Source: Pseudomonas citrullilanati
GTDB taxonomy: Bacteria; Pseudomonadota; Gammaproteobacteria; Pseudomonadales; Pseudomonadaceae
Assembly (NCBI RefSeq): GCF_030580855.1
Contig: NZ_JAUQOP010000026.1
Coordinates: 1-64,000 of the forward strand
Length of the DNA stretch: 64,000 nucleotides
Reading direction: 5' to 3'
The position numbers were made by a program, and so were the translations under genes. The notes under the pieces are model-generated. The model ran no database searches. It was not told the origin of the DNA and worked only from the letters and a program-made list of their open reading frames with translations. Shown here in pieces: positions 9,558-17,226 of this stretch; positions within the stretch are counted from its first letter, which is position 1; every line of letters begins with the position of its first letter.

Positions 9558-11069
9558 ATGAATAGAAGTCAGAAGTTATTCGGTATGAGTTTGCTGGCGT
9601 TGGTCGTCAGCGGATGTGCGGTCACCAGCGAGCCGATCGATCGTAGCGTCAGCGAACAGCGCGCCCGAACCGATCTGCAGAACATGTACAAGGACCAGGA
9701 GCCCCTCAGCGGGCCCCTGACCCTGCACCAGGCCATGGCCCGGGCGGTGAAGTACAACCTGGAAGGCCGCTTGAAAATCATGGAAGAGGCCCTGGCCAAG
9801 CGTCAGATGGACCTCGCCAGCTTCGACATGCTGCCACGCATGGCGCTGGATGCCGGCTACGTTGGACGTAACAACGTCAACGCCTCCAGCAGCCAGAGCG
9901 TGCAGACCGGCACCCAGTCCCTGGAACCGTCGACCTCCCAGGACCGCGACCGCGAGGTGGCGGACCTGACCATGGTCTGGAACGTGCTCGACTTCGGCGT
10001 CAGCTACATCAGCGCCAAGCAGGCCGGCGACCAGCGCCTGATCGTCCAGGAACGCCGGCGCAAAGTCATCAACACCATTGTCCAGGACGTGCGTTCGGCC
10101 TACTGGCGCGCCATGGCCGCCGAGCGGCTGCTCAAGCAGATCGACAGCCTGATGGCCCGTGTCGAGTCGGCACGCGGCAACAGCCAGAGCATGAGCGAGC
10201 AGCGCATTGGCGACCCGGTGCAGGCCCTGGGTTACCAGCGTTCGCTGATCCAGGCCACCCGCCAGCTCGAAGAGCAGCGCCGGGCGCTGTCGCTGGCCAA
10301 GACCGAACTGGCGACGCTGATCAACCTGCCCCTGGGCACCGAACTGACCCTGGCCACCCAGGATGAGTACGAGATCCCGGAGCTCAAGGTCGACCTGGCT
10401 CGCCTCGAACAGGAAGCCCTGGCCAGCCGTCCGGAACTGCGCGAGCAGGACTACCAGACCCGCATCACCGCCGCCGAAACCCGCAAGGCCATGCTGCGCC
10501 TGCTGCCAGGCCTGGAGTTTTCCGCCGGCGGGCACTACGACAGCAACTCGTTCCTGGTGGAGCAAGGCTGGGCGGACTATGGCGTCAAGGTCACCTGGAA
10601 CCTGTTCAACGTGATCTCCGCCCCGGCGGCCATCGACGTGGCCAAGGCCGGTGAAGAAGTCGCCTCGGCGCGGCGCCAGGCGATGTCCATCGCCGTGCTG
10701 GCGCAGTTGTACGTGGCCAACGCCAACTATCGCGAGGCGCTGCGGCAGTTCAAGACCAGCCAGCAACTGGCGGACATCGACGGGCAGATCGTCGGCCAGT
10801 TGCGCAGCCGTCACGAGGCTGCGGGCATTGGCGAACTGGACCTGATCCAGGGCGAGCTGAACACCCTGCAGGCCGATCTGCGCCGCGACCTGGCCTATGC
10901 CGACCTGCGCAACGCCTATGGCCAGATCTTCGCCAGCGCCGGCCTCGATCCACTGCCCAACGAAGTGCAGTCGACCCAGGTGCAGTCGATCGCCACGGCG
11001 CTGGCCAACCGTGAATCGGCCTGGGCACAGGGCAACATCACCGTGCCAACCGCACCGGTCGCCCAATAA
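9558..11069 (+). CDS. TolC-family outer-membrane efflux lipoprotein
   Basis: This 503-residue protein starts at the ATG at 9558 with AGGGG about 11 bases upstream. The N-terminus is a lipoprotein signal (LLALVVSGC, Cys at residue 20). The rest has the two repeated outer-membrane-efflux halves: long amphipathic helices rich in Ala/Gln/Arg/Glu (residues about 150-230 and 360-460) and strands such as GHYDSN and DYGVKVTWNLF. It would form a trimeric channel across the outer membrane and periplasm. The gene starts 43 bases after the giant surface-protein gene, so it is the probable exit channel for it. The matching ABC exporter and membrane-fusion protein are not in the window. Confidence 0.85.
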   Translation: MNRSQKLFGMSLLALVVSGCAVTSEPIDRSVSEQRARTDLQNMYKDQEPLSGPLTLHQAMARAVKYNLEGRLKIMEEALAKRQMDLASFDMLPRMALDAGYVGRNNVNASSSQSVQTGTQSLEPSTSQDRDREVADLTMVWNVLDFGVSYISAKQAGDQRLIVQERRRKVINTIVQDVRSAYWRAMAAERLLKQIDSLMARVESARGNSQSMSEQRIGDPVQALGYQRSLIQATRQLEEQRRALSLAKTELATLINLPLGTELTLATQDEYEIPELKVDLARLEQEALASRPELREQDYQTRITAAETRKAMLRLLPGLEFSAGGHYDSNSFLVEQGWADYGVKVTWNLFNVISAPAAIDVAKAGEEVASARRQAMSIAVLAQLYVANANYREALRQFKTSQQLADIDGQIVGQLRSRHEAAGIGELDLIQGELNTLQADLRRDLAYADLRNAYGQIFASAGLDPLPNEVQSTQVQSIATALANRESAWAQGNITVPTAPVAQ

Positions 11070-11081
11070 CGGCGCGTGCCC

Positions 11082-11867
11082 ATGACGCGCCCGGCGTTTT
11101 CCCGCCTGCCAGCGACGGTGAACCTGCCGTTGCTGTTGCAGGCGCTGGCGGCCGTCGAGGACGAGCGTTGGCAGGGGCATTTCAACAGCGCGTTCCATAG
11201 CGGCGACTGGAGCGGCGTGGCGCTGATCTCGGCGGCCGATGCCCTGACCGAATTGTCCCCTGGCAGCGGTCAGCCTACGCACCGCACGCCCTGGACCCGG
11301 GATGGCCGTTGGCACGAGGCCTTGCGCGATTGGCCCCTGGCGATCGTCTCGGCCCGGTTGCTGCGCCTGGGCCCTGGCGGGTGTATTCATGAGCATCGCG
11401 ACTATGACCTGGGCGGCCCGGACGCCGATCTGCGCTTGCACGTGCCGTTGCTCAGCCCGCCCGCCGTGGACTTCTGGCTGGATGGGCAGGTGATTCCGAT
11501 GAAGGCCGGCGAGTGCTGGTTTCTCGACTTGTCGCGACCGCATCGCGTGGTCAATCGAAGCCATCAGGCGCGGATTCACCTGGTGCTCGATTGCCGCCCC
11601 GGGCCCTGGTTGCAACAGCAGATCATCGACGGTTTGCCCACCACCCCGGCCCCGGGTGTCGGGCACAGCGACCTTGGCCTTTTCCACCAGCGCGTCGACG
11701 CCGATCCGCAACTCGCCGAGGCCTTGCGAAGCCTGCACGAGCCGGACACCTTCATTGAGCGGGCCATTGCATTGGGTGCGCAACAGGGCCTGCATTTCAC
11801 CCGGGAAGAACTGCGCGCAGCGATGCGCGATGGACGCCGGCAATGGAGTGAACAATGGAAGGCTTGA
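11082..11867 (+). CDS. Asp/Asn beta-hydroxylase with C-terminal Nif11-like tail
   Basis: This 261-residue protein has an aspartyl/asparaginyl beta-hydroxylase domain at residues about 35-175: RLLRLGPGG, then HEHRDYDLGG (103-112), LRLHVPL, GECWFLDLSRPHRVVN (143-158) and RIHLVLD. His105/Asp107 and His154 are the likely Fe(II) ligands of this 2-oxoglutarate-dependent double-stranded beta-helix, and Arg164 may bind 2-oxoglutarate. The C-terminal 60 residues (ADPQLAEAL, FIERAIALGAQQG, FTREEL) look like a Nif11 domain, a module otherwise known as a leader or carrier in peptide-modification pathways. I prefer the ATG at 11082 over the GTG at 11076. The downstream sulfotransferase gene overlaps it by 13 bases. 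A natural hypothesis is hydroxylation of Asp/Asn residues in the repeats of the adjacent giant protein. Confidence 0.8.
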   Translation: MTRPAFSRLPATVNLPLLLQALAAVEDERWQGHFNSAFHSGDWSGVALISAADALTELSPGSGQPTHRTPWTRDGRWHEALRDWPLAIVSARLLRLGPGGCIHEHRDYDLGGPDADLRLHVPLLSPPAVDFWLDGQVIPMKAGECWFLDLSRPHRVVNRSHQARIHLVLDCRPGPWLQQQIIDGLPTTPAPGVGHSDLGLFHQRVDADPQLAEALRSLHEPDTFIERAIALGAQQGLHFTREELRAAMRDGRRQWSEQWKA

Positions 11868-12796
11868 ACCTGGACGGTTGGCTGCCGATTCGCGTGTGGC
11901 AAGACACCGGTCAATGGCGGGTCGACTGGTGCTGGTTCGGCGACACGCCCTTGTCCCAACCCTTCTTCGGCGATGCGGTGGAAGACGCCCTGCGCCTGCC
12001 CTTCAATCAGGCGTTCCGGCGCCAGACACCGTTGGCCGCACTCGGCCAGTGGCAGCGGCAGAGCCCCGGACTTGCGCCCAGCGGGTTCATTTTCCATGCC
12101 TCGCGCTGCGGCTCGACCCTGGTCAGCCAGATGCTGGCGCAATTGGACGACCACATCGTCATCTCCGAGCCACCGCCGCTGGATCGGCTGCTGCGCAGTG
12201 ACCTGCCCGCCGCCGAACGTTGCGTGGCGCTCAAGGGCTTGCTGTCGGCCTATGGGCAGCGCCGTCGCGGCCTGGAGCAACGCCTGGTGATCAAGCTCGA
12301 TGCCTGGAACATCGGCGAGCTGCCGCTGTTGCGCGCCTGTTTCCCCGACACCCCTTGGTTGTTCCTGTACCGCAATCCCCTGGAAATCGCCGTGTCTCAC
12401 TTGCGCCGCCCCGGCATGCACATGGTGCCGGGCATGATCGGCCCGAGCGTGCTGGATGATGGGCTGCCGTTCGGCAACCAGGAAGATTTCATCCCGCGGC
12501 GGCTGGGGCGGTTGTTGGCGGCGGGCCTGCAACACTGCCAGGCATTGGCGGGACTGGCGGTCAACTACACCGAATTGCCCGGGGCGATGACGGGCAGGCT
12601 GGCGGCGTTTTTCGGCCTTGATGATGAACGATGCGCGAACATCTTCGCGGCGGTGGGGCAACATGCCAAGCAGCCGGCCCAGGCGTTTGTCGACGATAGC
12701 GCGGACAAGCGCCGGGAGGCCTCGGCGCTATTGCGTGAGGGGGTCATGCGCTGGGCGCAGGGGCCGTATGAAGCGTTGAAGTCGCTGCCCCTGTAG
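11855..12796 (+). CDS. Sulfotransferase-like P-loop protein (second copy)
   Basis: This 313-residue cytosolic protein overlaps the hydroxylase gene by 13 bases (ATG at 11855), so the two are translationally coupled. The segment FIFHASRCGSTLVSQML (residues 78-94) is a sulfotransferase P-loop with Cys replacing the usual Pro-x-Ser context, and LYRNP (171-175) followed by AVSHLRR is the 3'-phosphate-binding motif. A roughly 75-residue N-terminal extension without a known domain precedes the P-loop. The substrate is unknown. The pairing with an Asp/Asn hydroxylase suggests sequential modification of the same target, but that is inference. It is only distantly similar to the first sulfotransferase gene at 1375. 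Confidence 0.75.
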   Translation: MEGLNLDGWLPIRVWQDTGQWRVDWCWFGDTPLSQPFFGDAVEDALRLPFNQAFRRQTPLAALGQWQRQSPGLAPSGFIFHASRCGSTLVSQMLAQLDDHIVISEPPPLDRLLRSDLPAAERCVALKGLLSAYGQRRRGLEQRLVIKLDAWNIGELPLLRACFPDTPWLFLYRNPLEIAVSHLRRPGMHMVPGMIGPSVLDDGLPFGNQEDFIPRRLGRLLAAGLQHCQALAGLAVNYTELPGAMTGRLAAFFGLDDERCANIFAAVGQHAKQPAQAFVDDSADKRREASALLREGVMRWAQGPYEALKSLPL

Positions 12797-12814
12797 TGGG
12801 ACCGGACACGCTTT

Positions 12815-12946
12815 TGTGGCGAGGGGATTTATCCCCGCCGGGCTGCGAAGCGGCCCCCAAACCAGCCAACTCGGTGTGCCAGGAAGACTGAATTCACTGC
12901 TTTAGGGCGGCTGCGCAACCCAGCGGGGATAAATCCCCTCGCCACA
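12815..12946. repeat. REPIN, GAGGGGATTTATCCCC family
   Basis: Two inverted copies of the sequence TGTGGCGAGGGGATTTATCC bracket about 80 bases. The outer arms can pair into a long hairpin. It lies between two convergent genes and marks the end of the accessory cluster. This is the first of five members of this family in the window. Confidence 0.85.
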
Positions 12947-12976
12947 AAGGCCAGCCTTCAGTCCATTCTCAATGTT

Positions 12977-13738
12977 TCAAGGCTTGTTCGGCGACAACTC
13001 CGCCATCCCCTTGAGCAACTCGATCGGCAGCGGGAAGACGATGGTGGACGACTTGTCCCCGGCAATCGACCCCAGCGTCTGCATGTAGCGCAGTTGCATG
13101 GCGCCCGGCTGACGGCCGAGCATCTCTGCGGCTTGCATGAGCTTTTCCGAGGCTTGCAGCTCACCCTCGGCGTGGATCACCTTGGCCCGGCGTTCCCGTT
13201 CGGCCTCGGCTTGGCGGGCGATGGCGCGGATCATCGATTCGTTGAGGTCTACGTGCTTGATCTCGACGTTCGCCACCTTGATGCCCCAGGCGTCGGTCTG
13301 GGCGTCGAGCACTTGCTGGATATCGCTGTTCAACTGCTCGCGCTCGGCCAGCAACTGGTCCAGGTCATGCTTGCCGAGGACCGCCCGCAAGGTGGTCTGG
13401 GCCAATTGGCTGGTGGCCATGAGGAAGTTCTCGACCTGGATGATGGCCTTCTGCGGATCGAGCACGCGAAAGTACAACACCGCGTTGACCTTCACCGAGA
13501 CGTTGTCCCGGGTGATCACGTCCTGGGGTGGCACATCGAGTACGATCGTGCGCAGGTCGACGCGGATCATCTGCTGCACCACCGGAATCAGCAGGATCAG
13601 CCCCGGCCCTTTCACTTGCCAGAACCGGCCCAGCTGGAACACCACTGCGCGTTCGTATTCGCGCAGGATCCGGAACGTCGAGGCCGCCAGTGCGATGACC
13701 AGCAACAGCAGCAGCGTGAAACCGATTTGCATACCCAT
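12977..13738 (-). CDS. Slipin/stomatin-like SPFH membrane protein
   Basis: This 253-residue protein has one N-terminal membrane segment (IGFTLLLLLVIALAAS, about residues 5-20), then a SPFH/band 7 domain: EYERAVVFQLGRF, GPGLILLIP, VDLRTIVLDVPPQ and the RDNVSVKVNAVLYFRV stretch. A coiled coil rich in Ala/Glu/Arg follows (about 165-205). Such proteins form oligomeric scaffolds at lipid microdomains and often work with NfeD proteins. The ATG at 13738 has AAGGAG 7 bases upstream, and that site lies inside the end of the upstream nfeD gene, whose stop is one base away. It is therefore a two-gene nfeD-slipin operon. Confidence 0.9.
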   Translation of the reverse strand: MGMQIGFTLLLLLVIALAASTFRILREYERAVVFQLGRFWQVKGPGLILLIPVVQQMIRVDLRTIVLDVPPQDVITRDNVSVKVNAVLYFRVLDPQKAIIQVENFLMATSQLAQTTLRAVLGKHDLDQLLAEREQLNSDIQQVLDAQTDAWGIKVANVEIKHVDLNESMIRAIARQAEAERERRAKVIHAEGELQASEKLMQAAEMLGRQPGAMQLRYMQTLGSIAGDKSSTIVFPLPIELLKGMAELSPNKP

Positions 13739-13739
13739 C

Positions 13740-14264
13740 TCATGCTCCTTGTGAATCAGCGGGGGCCACTTCCAGCAGCAGGCCTTTGCGAGCCGTGACC
13801 CGTACCGCCTGCCCGAGCCGCAGCGGCGTCACGCAGGTCACCTGCCAGCGTTCGCCTTCCAACTGGACCCAGCCATGATGGTGGTTGCCGGCCTGCAGCG
13901 CGGTGACGGTCGTGACATGGCCCAACAGCGCGGCGTCGCCAGTGACGGCTTGGCGCGGTCGGGTTTTCAGCGCGCGCAACAACAGGGCCGCCAGCAGCAC
14001 GGTGCTGATCACGCCCAGGCCGATCATCAACGGTACCGGGACGTCGGCGTTGGTGAGCATGACCGCGCCGATCACGCACAAGACGATGCCGCCCAGGCCG
14101 GCGATCCCGTAGTTGGGCAGCGCCGCCTCGGCGGCCAGCAAGGCCACGCCCACGGCAATCAACCAGAAGCCCAGCGGATCGACCCCCGACGGCACGAGAC
14201 CCTCGGCAGCCAGGACCGGCCCGCTCGTGAGCAGCAGCGCGACCGTCAAGCAGCGAATATTCAC
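13740..14264 (-). CDS. Short NfeD-family membrane protein
   Basis: This 174-residue protein has an N-terminal signal-like segment (LTVALLLTSGPVLA), three hydrophobic helices (FWLIAVGVALLAAEAAL, IAGLGGIVLCVIGAVML, LMIGLGVISTVLLAALLL) and a C-terminal OB-fold domain (GHVTTVTAL to LLLEV). These are the membrane and C-terminal parts of NfeD. The N-terminal ClpP-like serine protease of long NfeD proteins is absent, so this is the short form. I chose the GTG at 14264 because GGAGG lies 5 bases before it; a GTG four codons upstream is less well placed. It is co-transcribed with the slipin gene, with which NfeD proteins typically interact. Confidence 0.85.
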   Translation of the reverse strand: MNIRCLTVALLLTSGPVLAAEGLVPSGVDPLGFWLIAVGVALLAAEAALPNYGIAGLGGIVLCVIGAVMLTNADVPVPLMIGLGVISTVLLAALLLRALKTRPRQAVTGDAALLGHVTTVTALQAGNHHHGWVQLEGERWQVTCVTPLRLGQAVRVTARKGLLLEVAPADSQGA

Positions 14265-14382
14265 CGGACCCTCCACGCGTATTCGTCGGGACGTTAGCTT
14301 GAGTCTAGTCGAGGGCGGCGCTGCTTGATTTTTGATCAGTCTGGCGGTCAGTGGGGCCGAACGAATGGGGCATACGCGAAAC

Positions 14383-14409
14383 CTGTGGGAGCGAGCCCGC
14401 TCGCTGCCA
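14383..14409. repeat. Single REP, GTGGGAGCGAGC family
   Basis: One copy of TGTGGGAGCGAGCCCGCTCG forms a short hairpin. No inverted partner lies nearby, so it is a REP singlet rather than a REPIN. Confidence 0.75.
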
Positions 14410-14414
14410 GAGCA

Positions 14415-14505
14415 AAAGATATATTCTTTTTGTTTATTAATAAATAGCTTCTTATTCCTTAAACAATATAACTCTCGTCCCTATACTCCTTCGGGAACAG
14501 ACACG
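14415..14505 (+). promoter_or_regulatory. AT-rich promoter region of the first sulfur block
   Basis: About 80 bases of unusually AT-rich sequence (runs of T, then TTATTAATAAATAG, then TTAAACAATATAAC) sit directly upstream of the serine hydrolase gene. Such tracts are typical of CysB-activated promoters of sulfur-starvation genes in Pseudomonas. CysB is a guess from context and base composition; no exact site is assigned. TATACT near 14481-14486 is a possible -10 box. Confidence 0.4.
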
Positions 14506-14520
14506 CAGGAGAGCATCCCC

Positions 14521-15102
14521 ATGCGCAACGAATCGATTCGCTACCTGATTGTGCCGGGCTGGCAAGGATCGCCAGACAACCATTGGCAAACCCACTGGCA
14601 GAACAGCCTGCCCAACAGCGCCAGGGTCGAGCAGGCCGATTGGCTGACGCCTCGGCGCGAGGACTGGGTCGCGGCGCTGGCCGAGGCCATCGCCAGCGAC
14701 AGCACGCCGGTCATCCTGATTGCCCACAGCCTGGGCTGCATCACGGTTGCCCATTGGGCCGCCACTGCGCCCGCGCACTGCCTGCACCAGGTGCGCGGTG
14801 CGTTGCTGGTGGCTCCGGCGGACGTCGAGCGGCCGGCCTGCGCCCCGGCGTTGCGCAATTTCGCGCCGATCCCCCTGCAAGTGCTGCCGTTTCCCAGCCA
14901 GGTGGTCGGTTCCGACAACGACCCCGCCGTGAGCGCCTCGCGCGCCGTGGAACTGGCGCGCCACTGGGGCGCCGAGGCCGGCATCCTGGGTGGGGCCGGG
15001 CACATCAATGTGAAGTCCGGCCACCAGCGCTGGGAGCAGGGCTTCGCCTATCTCTATCGCTTGCAGAACCGCATGGAGCATCACGCCCTGCGTCGCGCCT
15101 GA
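14521..15102 (+). CDS. RBBP9/YdeN-like serine hydrolase
   Basis: This 193-residue alpha/beta hydrolase has the short RBBP9-type layout: YLIVPGWQGSPDNHW near the N-terminus, the nucleophile elbow AHSLGC with Ser70, an acidic residue in VGSDNDP (about 132-134) and the catalytic His161 in GGAGHIN. The ATG at 14521 has AGGAG 9 bases upstream. Family members hydrolyse unknown small esters or amides. The gene stands first in a stretch of sulfur-related genes behind an AT-rich promoter, with the sigma54-type AAA+ gene 44 bases downstream, so a role in using an organosulfur compound is plausible but not shown. Confidence 0.85.
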   Translation: MRNESIRYLIVPGWQGSPDNHWQTHWQNSLPNSARVEQADWLTPRREDWVAALAEAIASDSTPVILIAHSLGCITVAHWAATAPAHCLHQVRGALLVAPADVERPACAPALRNFAPIPLQVLPFPSQVVGSDNDPAVSASRAVELARHWGAEAGILGGAGHINVKSGHQRWEQGFAYLYRLQNRMEHHALRRA

Positions 15103-15146
15103 ATTGTTAGCGCCCCGTCTCCCGGCGGTAGGGCGCGGAGACTGCC

Positions 15147-16082
15147 ATGAGTTTGCATGAAACCTTCGGTCAGCCGTTGCTGACCTTTCCCGATGCGGAA
15201 AAGAGCCCGCTGAGCATCCGCGCCAAGGCGCTGGTGTTCGTCGATCCGCGTTCGCGGCAATTGCGCCAGGCGCTGGAGCAACTGGCGCCGCGGGCGATCT
15301 CGGTGTTGATCCGCGGGGAAAGCGGCACCGGCAAGGAATTGCTGGCCCGGCACATCCACCGCGAAAGCGAGCGCGGCGGGTTGTTCGTGTCCGTCAACTG
15401 CGGCGCCATCAGCCCGACCTACGCCGATGCCGAATTGTTCGGCTATGCCGCCGGCAGCTACAGTGGCTCGGCCAGCAGCCGCGCCGGTTGGTTCGGTTCG
15501 GCCAATGGCGGCACCCTTTACCTGGATGAGATCGGCGACCTGCCGCTGCCGATCCAGGTCAAGTTGCTCGCCGCCCTGGAAAACCACGAAGTCACCCGCG
15601 TCGGTGCGCACCAACCCAGCCCGGTGGATGTACGCCTGGTCGCGGCCACCAGCATCGACCTGGCGCAGGCGGTGGAGGCGGGGAAATTCCATCAGCGGCT
15701 CTACGATTACCTCGGCGAAGGTCGGCTGGAGCTGCCAGCCCTGCGCGAACGGGTGGGCGACATCCTGTCCCTGGCCGAATACTTCCTGGGTATCTACAGC
15801 CAGCGCCTCGGCCTGGCGGTGCCGCTGATCAGCGAGGCGGCGCAACGCGCCCTGGAACGGCACAGTTGGCCGGGGAACACCCGTGAGCTGGAAAACGTCA
15901 TTCACTTCGCGTTGCTGGTGAGCACGGGGGATGAAATTCTGCCGGCGCATTTGAACCTGCCGTCCCAGCCCTCGGTCCTCGAATCGATCGACCGCCAGGT
16001 GGCACAGGTCGTCGCCCAGGGCACTGACGCGGAGCGCACCGCCTTGAAGGCGCTGCTGACTCGATTGGGCCAAGCGCTGTAG
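15147..16082 (+). CDS. SfnR-like sigma54 AAA+ activator lacking a DNA-binding domain
   Basis: This 311-residue protein is almost entirely a sigma54-activator AAA+ domain: Walker A GESGTGKE (57-64), VNCGAI, Walker B LYLDEIGD (124-131), the sensor/arginine region LPALRER (196-202) and WPGNTRELENV near residue 250. There is no receiver, GAF or PAS domain. The sigma54-contact loop normally reading GAFTGA is GSYSGS (103-108), and the C-terminus stops after a short helix with no Fis-type helix-turn-helix. It resembles SfnR, the sigma54-dependent regulator of sulfone use, which normally has that helix. It may act from solution, pair with another protein, or be decaying. Neighbours in the sulfur block support a sulfur role. 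Confidence 0.75.
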   Translation: MSLHETFGQPLLTFPDAEKSPLSIRAKALVFVDPRSRQLRQALEQLAPRAISVLIRGESGTGKELLARHIHRESERGGLFVSVNCGAISPTYADAELFGYAAGSYSGSASSRAGWFGSANGGTLYLDEIGDLPLPIQVKLLAALENHEVTRVGAHQPSPVDVRLVAATSIDLAQAVEAGKFHQRLYDYLGEGRLELPALRERVGDILSLAEYFLGIYSQRLGLAVPLISEAAQRALERHSWPGNTRELENVIHFALLVSTGDEILPAHLNLPSQPSVLESIDRQVAQVVAQGTDAERTALKALLTRLGQAL

Positions 16083-16087
16083 ATCAG

Positions 16088-16200
16088 GATGCACACCCGT
16101 GTTTTTCTATATGATTAAAATGAATATGAACTTGAATAAAAGATATTGTTAAGGCATAAAAAATATCGGTATTGTCCGTCTCACGCCAGCGATAGCATTT
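16088..16200 (+). promoter_or_regulatory. AT-rich promoter region upstream of the metQ-like gene
   Basis: The 180-base gap before the binding-protein gene starts with a strongly AT-rich tract (TATATGATTAAAATGAATAT, then AAAAAATATCGGTATTG). As with the other sulfur genes here this suggests a sulfur-starvation (CysB-type) promoter. The assignment rests on composition and context only. Confidence 0.4.
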
Positions 16201-16263
16201 CGCTGGCACTCTCACTCTTTGGCTGTCGCCGCCGGCGACGGTGATTCTCGATAAGGACACTGC

Positions 16264-17046
16264 ATGAAAAAGGTTCTGTTGTTTACCGCATTGGCGGCAG
16301 CCCTGGCGTCGGGCCTGGCCCAGGCCGCAGAGAAACTGGTCGTGGCCGCCACTCCGGTGCCCCACGCCGAGATCCTCGAACTGATCAAGCCGACCCTGGC
16401 CAAGGAAGGCGTGGACCTGCAGATCAAGGTCTTCACCGACTACGTGCAACCCAACGTACAAGTGGATCAGAAGCGCCTGGACGCCAACTACTTCCAGACC
16501 CTGCCGTACCTCAAGAGCTTCAACGAAGGCAAAGGCACCCACCTGGTGACCGTCATCGGCGTGCACGTCGAACCCTTCGGTGGCTACTCGAAGAAAGTCA
16601 AAAGCCTGGCCGAGCTGAAAGACGGCGCCACCATTGCCATCCCTAACGAAGGCAGCAACAGCGGCCGCGCCCTGATCCTGTTGCAAAAGGCTGGCCTGAT
16701 CGAGCTCAAGGATCCGAAAAACGCCCTGGCCACGCCCAAGGACATCGCCAAGAACCCGAAGAACTTCAAGTTCAAGGAACTGGAATCGGCCATGCTGCCG
16801 CGTGTGCTGGACCAGGTCGACCTGGACATGATCAACACGAACTACGCCCTGGAAGCCGGTCTCAACCCGGCCAAGGATGCCCTGGTGATCGAAGGTTCGG
16901 ATTCGCCCTACGTGAACTTCCTGGTGGCCCGTCCTGACAACAAGGACAGCCCGGCCATCCAGAAGCTGGCCAAGGCCCTGACCAGCCCTGAAGTGAAGGC
17001 GTTCATCGAGAAGAAATACAGCGGCGCGGTACTGCCGGCGTTCTGA
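16264..17046 (+). CDS. MetQ/NlpA-family periplasmic binding protein (orphan)
   Basis: This 260-residue protein has a cleavable signal peptide (KKVLLFTALAAALASGLAQA) followed directly by a MetQ-type domain: LVVAATPVPHAEIL, DYVQPNVQVD, DANYFQTLPYL, IAIPNEGSNSGRAL, LPRVLDQVDLDMINTNYAL. Unlike E. coli MetQ it has no lipobox Cys and should be free in the periplasm. It binds D/L-methionine or a related sulfur compound. No permease or ATPase of the methionine type is adjacent; the nearest (metN-metI, 48.7-50.5 kb) has its own binding protein. It may share that transporter or work with the amino-acid ABC genes just downstream. A strong terminator follows, so it is probably monocistronic. Confidence 0.85.
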   Translation: MKKVLLFTALAAALASGLAQAAEKLVVAATPVPHAEILELIKPTLAKEGVDLQIKVFTDYVQPNVQVDQKRLDANYFQTLPYLKSFNEGKGTHLVTVIGVHVEPFGGYSKKVKSLAELKDGATIAIPNEGSNSGRALILLQKAGLIELKDPKNALATPKDIAKNPKNFKFKELESAMLPRVLDQVDLDMINTNYALEAGLNPAKDALVIEGSDSPYVNFLVARPDNKDSPAIQKLAKALTSPEVKAFIEKKYSGAVLPAF

Positions 17047-17073
17047 TTCGCCCGCCAGGCCCTGTCACGGTCC

Positions 17074-17108
17074 AAACGCCGACGGCTGATCCAGCGTCGG
17101 CGTTTTTA
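17074..17108 (+). terminator. Intrinsic terminator of the metQ-like gene
   Basis: An AACGCCGACG arm pairs with CGTCGGCGTT around a short loop, and the second arm runs into TTTTTATT. It starts about 28 bases after the stop codon of the binding-protein gene. Confidence 0.9.
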
Positions 17109-17109
17109 T

Positions 17110-17206
17110 TGTGGGAGCGAGCCTGCTCGCGATGGCGATGGGTCAATAAGCATCGAGGTGACTGAGACATCGTCGGATCGCCGCCCGGAGCAAGCTCGCT
17201 CCCACA
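17110..17206. repeat. REPIN, GTGGGAGCGAGC family
   Basis: Two inverted copies of TGTGGGAGCGAGC lie about 50 bases apart. The right copy is degenerate (CCGCCCGGAGCAAGCTCGCTCC). Confidence 0.8.
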
Positions 17207-17226
17207 GGGGCCAGATGGCCGATCGA

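Noticed and set aside
9576..11855. Minus-strand open frame of about 759 codons over the TolC-like and hydroxylase genes
   Set aside because: It spans two well-supported plus-strand genes and has no recognisable motif; it arises from GC-rich codon bias.
12815..12946. REP-type inverted repeats as a CRISPR array
   Set aside because: Copies are inverted pairs at single sites scattered through gaps, without regularly spaced unique spacers or cas genes.
16264..17046. Lipoprotein call for the MetQ-like proteins
   Set aside because: Both MetQ-like proteins in the window lack a Cys at the signal peptide end and have an Ala-x-Ala type cleavage site instead.
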